A stretch of DNA of 14,206 nucleotides from Candidatus Saccharimonadota bacterium. Lineage in GTDB: Bacteria > Patescibacteriota > Saccharimonadia > Saccharimonadales > SLHW01. Under the pieces are notes generated by a model. It saw only the letters and a program-made list of their open reading frames with translations. It had not been told where the DNA came from and made no database searches. A program made the translations under genes and the position numbers. Every line of letters begins with the position of its first letter. The stretch's first letter is position 1. The stretch covers positions 1-14,206 of the forward strand of contig SLOC01000067.1 in assembly GCA_007132685.1 (NCBI GenBank), in the 5' to 3' direction. Shown here piece by piece: positions 12,139-14,206 of the stretch.

Positions 12139-14178
12139 ATGGCGGACAAACGGATAAATCCCATAAGTGATGACTTAAAAAACAAAAACCCTAGTCAAGA
12201 TAGCCCTGCAGATGGGGCTACTCAGGTACCAGTGAATAATCAATCGGCTCAACCTCAGCCCGACAGTTCGCCGCCGCCTCCACCTGCCAGTGACACGTCA
12301 CCTGATGAAGGTACGACTCCCCCAGCAGAAAGTACAATAAAACCATTTACGATGGATGATCCAGCCCAGACGGTAGCACCTCCGACCCAAGAAGCGCCGG
12401 CCTCTCAAGACGGAACACCCAAAGCATTTACGATGGACAACCAAACCAGCACTCCACAAGCTACACCCGCAACTGCAGCCCCTGCGCCAGCTTCACAGGA
12501 GCGAGTGAACGCTACTGAACCGAAAGTCATTGGTCCACAACAATCGGCGCCACCTGACGCTGCCCCTCAACAAACTGCACCCTCGCCTACTCCACCAGCT
12601 TCACCGACGCCTAATCAAGGCGCAACACAAAATATCGCTGCCTCTTCAACCGACGAACCGGCTTCAGTAGAGCCAGTCACCCCTACTCCTGCTGCGCCTG
12701 CAAATGAAGCTTCTCCAAGCACTCCTCAACCGTCGGGCTCGCCTGCCGCTTCTGGACATCCGAATTTACAGGCTGATGGCAATCCAGCAAAAAATGCAAA
12801 CGAGACCACATCAGGCGACTCAAAAGGCTTTCTCTCAAGCAAAAAAGCGCTTCTTATTGCTGGAGCTACAGCGCTGGTCTTAATCGGCTCGCTCGGTTTT
12901 GTCTTTGGGTATTATTTACCAAATCGACCAGAAAATGTCTATAGTGCTGGGCTGGAGCGAACCGGAGAAGCACTACAAGAACTAACTAGTCGCTCACTCC
13001 AAGCTGAGACGATTGAGGAATTGTCACGGCTGGAAATTTCAGGGGATATTAACGTCTCAGCGGAAGACATGGAGCTGGAGGGTGATTTTCGTGCTCGGTT
13101 TGAAGAAGGAAAGTCCGACTCTAGATTATCGATTGCCATGAACGACGGCATGAACAATGAATCTATTGAAATTGGCGGTGACGTAATTACAGACATTGCT
13201 GATGGGAACCAATTCCCTGACGTGTTTTTTCGAACGCGTGGGCTCGCTGCACTCGGTGCAGAGTTGTTCCTCCCTGGAATAGGTCAATTTGAAGATGAAT
13301 GGATTCATATTGACGCTGAGTATATCAAAGAAGCGTTTGACGAAGCGGAACTTGATGAAGAATCTATCGAAAACGTCACTGTCGAAGATGTTGCTGAAGT
13401 ATCAGATGAAGTTATGAACGTTGCTAATGAGTACGTATTCTCAGCGGGCGACAATGCAGTATTTGAGCTTGATGAAATTGCTGGCGAAGACGAATTCGAC
13501 GGCATCCGCACGTTCCGTTATGAGGTTTCGATTAATGAGACAAACGCCCGAGCATTTTGCTCACGAGTGACTGAAGTAATTTTTGACAGTACGCTATACG
13601 AAAAATTAGCGACTGCCAGTAGCGATGAGGAAATTGCTGAAGCGAAAACAGAAGCTCAAGCCGAGTGTGATGATTTAGAACTCGATGAAGACGCGCCGGA
13701 TATTACCATGTGGGTAGATCGCGACACCAGGCTCATTCATAAGCTACGGTTCACTGAGGCTGATAACTCAGATAGCTATCTTGAGATAGGTCAACGCTAT
13801 GACGGCGGCGATGAGTTCGAGCTCTTTTTGGTAATGAACACACCAGAAAACAACAGCAATTCAGAACTAGTAATGACGTTTAATACGGAGACCAATGTGT
13901 CTAGTGCAGTATTTAGCTACAGTCAAGAAGACGAGACGTTCGGTGATACGTCTGTAAATATCAATACAGAGGCACGACCAATGAGCGATTCGGTAGAGAT
14001 TACTCGACCGTCTGACGCTACATCATTTGAAGATTTTCTAGAAGCTGTCATGGGTGGGTTCATGACTCCACCGCCACAAGAGTTCGATGAATTTGATGAA
14101 GACGAGTTTATTTTTGAAGAACCCCAGCCTCAAGAGGAACCTGCCTTTATCGAAACTATGAATCGCCTGTTCCAATAA
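12139..14178 (+). CDS. Membrane-anchored surface protein with disordered Pro/Ala/Ser/Thr region and acidic outer domain, 679 residues
   Basis: Function not recognised. Residues 1-230 are low-complexity, rich in Pro, Ala, Ser, Thr and Gln, and hold two copies of a short motif, KPFTMDD (68-74) and KAFTMDN (95-101). A single membrane helix (about 236-259), preceded by SSKK, anchors the protein. By the positive-inside rule the disordered part is cytoplasmic and residues 260-679 are outside. The outer part is very acidic and contains a strand-rich domain. The segment MWVDRDTRLIHKLRF (524-538) resembles the core of LppX/LolA-like lipoprotein folds, a tentative structural guess. Cys474 and Cys510 may form a disulfide. 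The C-terminus (about 643-668) is Asp/Glu/Phe/Pro-rich. There is no cleavable signal and no LPxTG motif, so it is not an obvious sortase client. Confidence 0.85.
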   Translation: MADKRINPISDDLKNKNPSQDSPADGATQVPVNNQSAQPQPDSSPPPPPASDTSPDEGTTPPAESTIKPFTMDDPAQTVAPPTQEAPASQDGTPKAFTMDNQTSTPQATPATAAPAPASQERVNATEPKVIGPQQSAPPDAAPQQTAPSPTPPASPTPNQGATQNIAASSTDEPASVEPVTPTPAAPANEASPSTPQPSGSPAASGHPNLQADGNPAKNANETTSGDSKGFLSSKKALLIAGATALVLIGSLGFVFGYYLPNRPENVYSAGLERTGEALQELTSRSLQAETIEELSRLEISGDINVSAEDMELEGDFRARFEEGKSDSRLSIAMNDGMNNESIEIGGDVITDIADGNQFPDVFFRTRGLAALGAELFLPGIGQFEDEWIHIDAEYIKEAFDEAELDEESIENVTVEDVAEVSDEVMNVANEYVFSAGDNAVFELDEIAGEDEFDGIRTFRYEVSINETNARAFCSRVTEVIFDSTLYEKLATASSDEEIAEAKTEAQAECDDLELDEDAPDITMWVDRDTRLIHKLRFTEADNSDSYLEIGQRYDGGDEFELFLVMNTPENNSNSELVMTFNTETNVSSAVFSYSQEDETFGDTSVNINTEARPMSDSVEITRPSDATSFEDFLEAVMGGFMTPPPQEFDEFDEDEFIFEEPQPQEEPAFIETMNRLFQ

Positions 14179-14195
14179 GTCTGCTTTAGTGTAGC

Positions 14196-14204
14196 TGCTA
14201 TAAT
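14196..14204 (+). promoter_or_regulatory. Extended -10 promoter of the next gene beyond the window
   Basis: TG (14196-14197), one base, and a perfect TATAAT (14199-14204) lie 18 bases after the surface-protein stop codon. By the seven-base spacing seen elsewhere, a leaderless gene would begin at about 14212, just outside the window. Confidence 0.5.
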
Positions 14205-14206
14205 TG

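Noticed and set aside
12139..14178. Surface protein as substrate of the sortase in this window
   Set aside because: It has no LPxTG-like motif, no C-terminal hydrophobic helix and no basic tail; the C-terminus is acidic and soluble.

Overview
The window looks like a chromosomal segment of a Candidate Phyla Radiation bacterium, most probably a Saccharibacterium (TM7). No marker in the window proves this. The evidence is the compact layout, many small membrane proteins with no recognisable family, a proline- and acid-rich surface protein, near-even base composition, and genes that often lack a leader. TGA ends three well-supported genes (the ABC ATPase, the DoxX-like protein and the sortase), so the UGA-to-glycine recoding of Gracilibacteria and Absconditabacteria is not in use.

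Layout from left to right. A proline iminopeptidase lies at 32-970 (-). From 971 to 1851 no protein gene is credible. This stretch holds a tRNA-Ser(GGA) at 1636-1725 (-), a 24-bp perfect inverted repeat that overlaps the tRNA 3' end, and three diverged copies of a structured repeat that carry pieces of tRNA 3' ends. A MacB/FtsX-type ABC exporter pair follows at 1852-3965 (+), with start and stop codons overlapping. Next come a small unknown protein (4014-4310, -) and a MauE/DoxX-like membrane protein (4346-4903, -), then rlmH, the 23S rRNA methyltransferase (4955-5398, +). A sortase (5583-6161, -) is translationally coupled to a 36-residue single-pass membrane protein and faces away from a secreted CAP-domain protein (6225-6803, +).

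The region 6792-10042 is rich in redox genes. It has a ferric-reductase-like transmembrane flavocytochrome with a 53-residue membrane protein directly behind it, a small membrane protein, a flavodoxin-fold NAD(P)H:FMN reductase, and an ArsR regulator with a glutaredoxin-like protein in one operon. An operator-like palindrome sits between the -35 and -10 boxes of the arsR promoter. The right end carries a small two-pass membrane protein, an APC-family amino-acid permease, and a 679-residue anchored surface protein with a disordered Pro/Ala/Ser/Thr N-terminal part and an acidic outer domain. The window ends inside the promoter of the next gene.

Together the genes suit a small host-associated or scavenging cell: peptide and amino-acid uptake (peptidase, permease), envelope building (sortase, CAP protein, surface protein, ABC exporter), and thiol/flavin/heme redox chemistry. 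The two observations most worth following are the covarying tRNA-linked repeats at 1160-1645 and a recurrent promoter pattern, TAnnnT followed about 7 nt later by ATG and often preceded by TGn, which implies widespread leaderless transcription.
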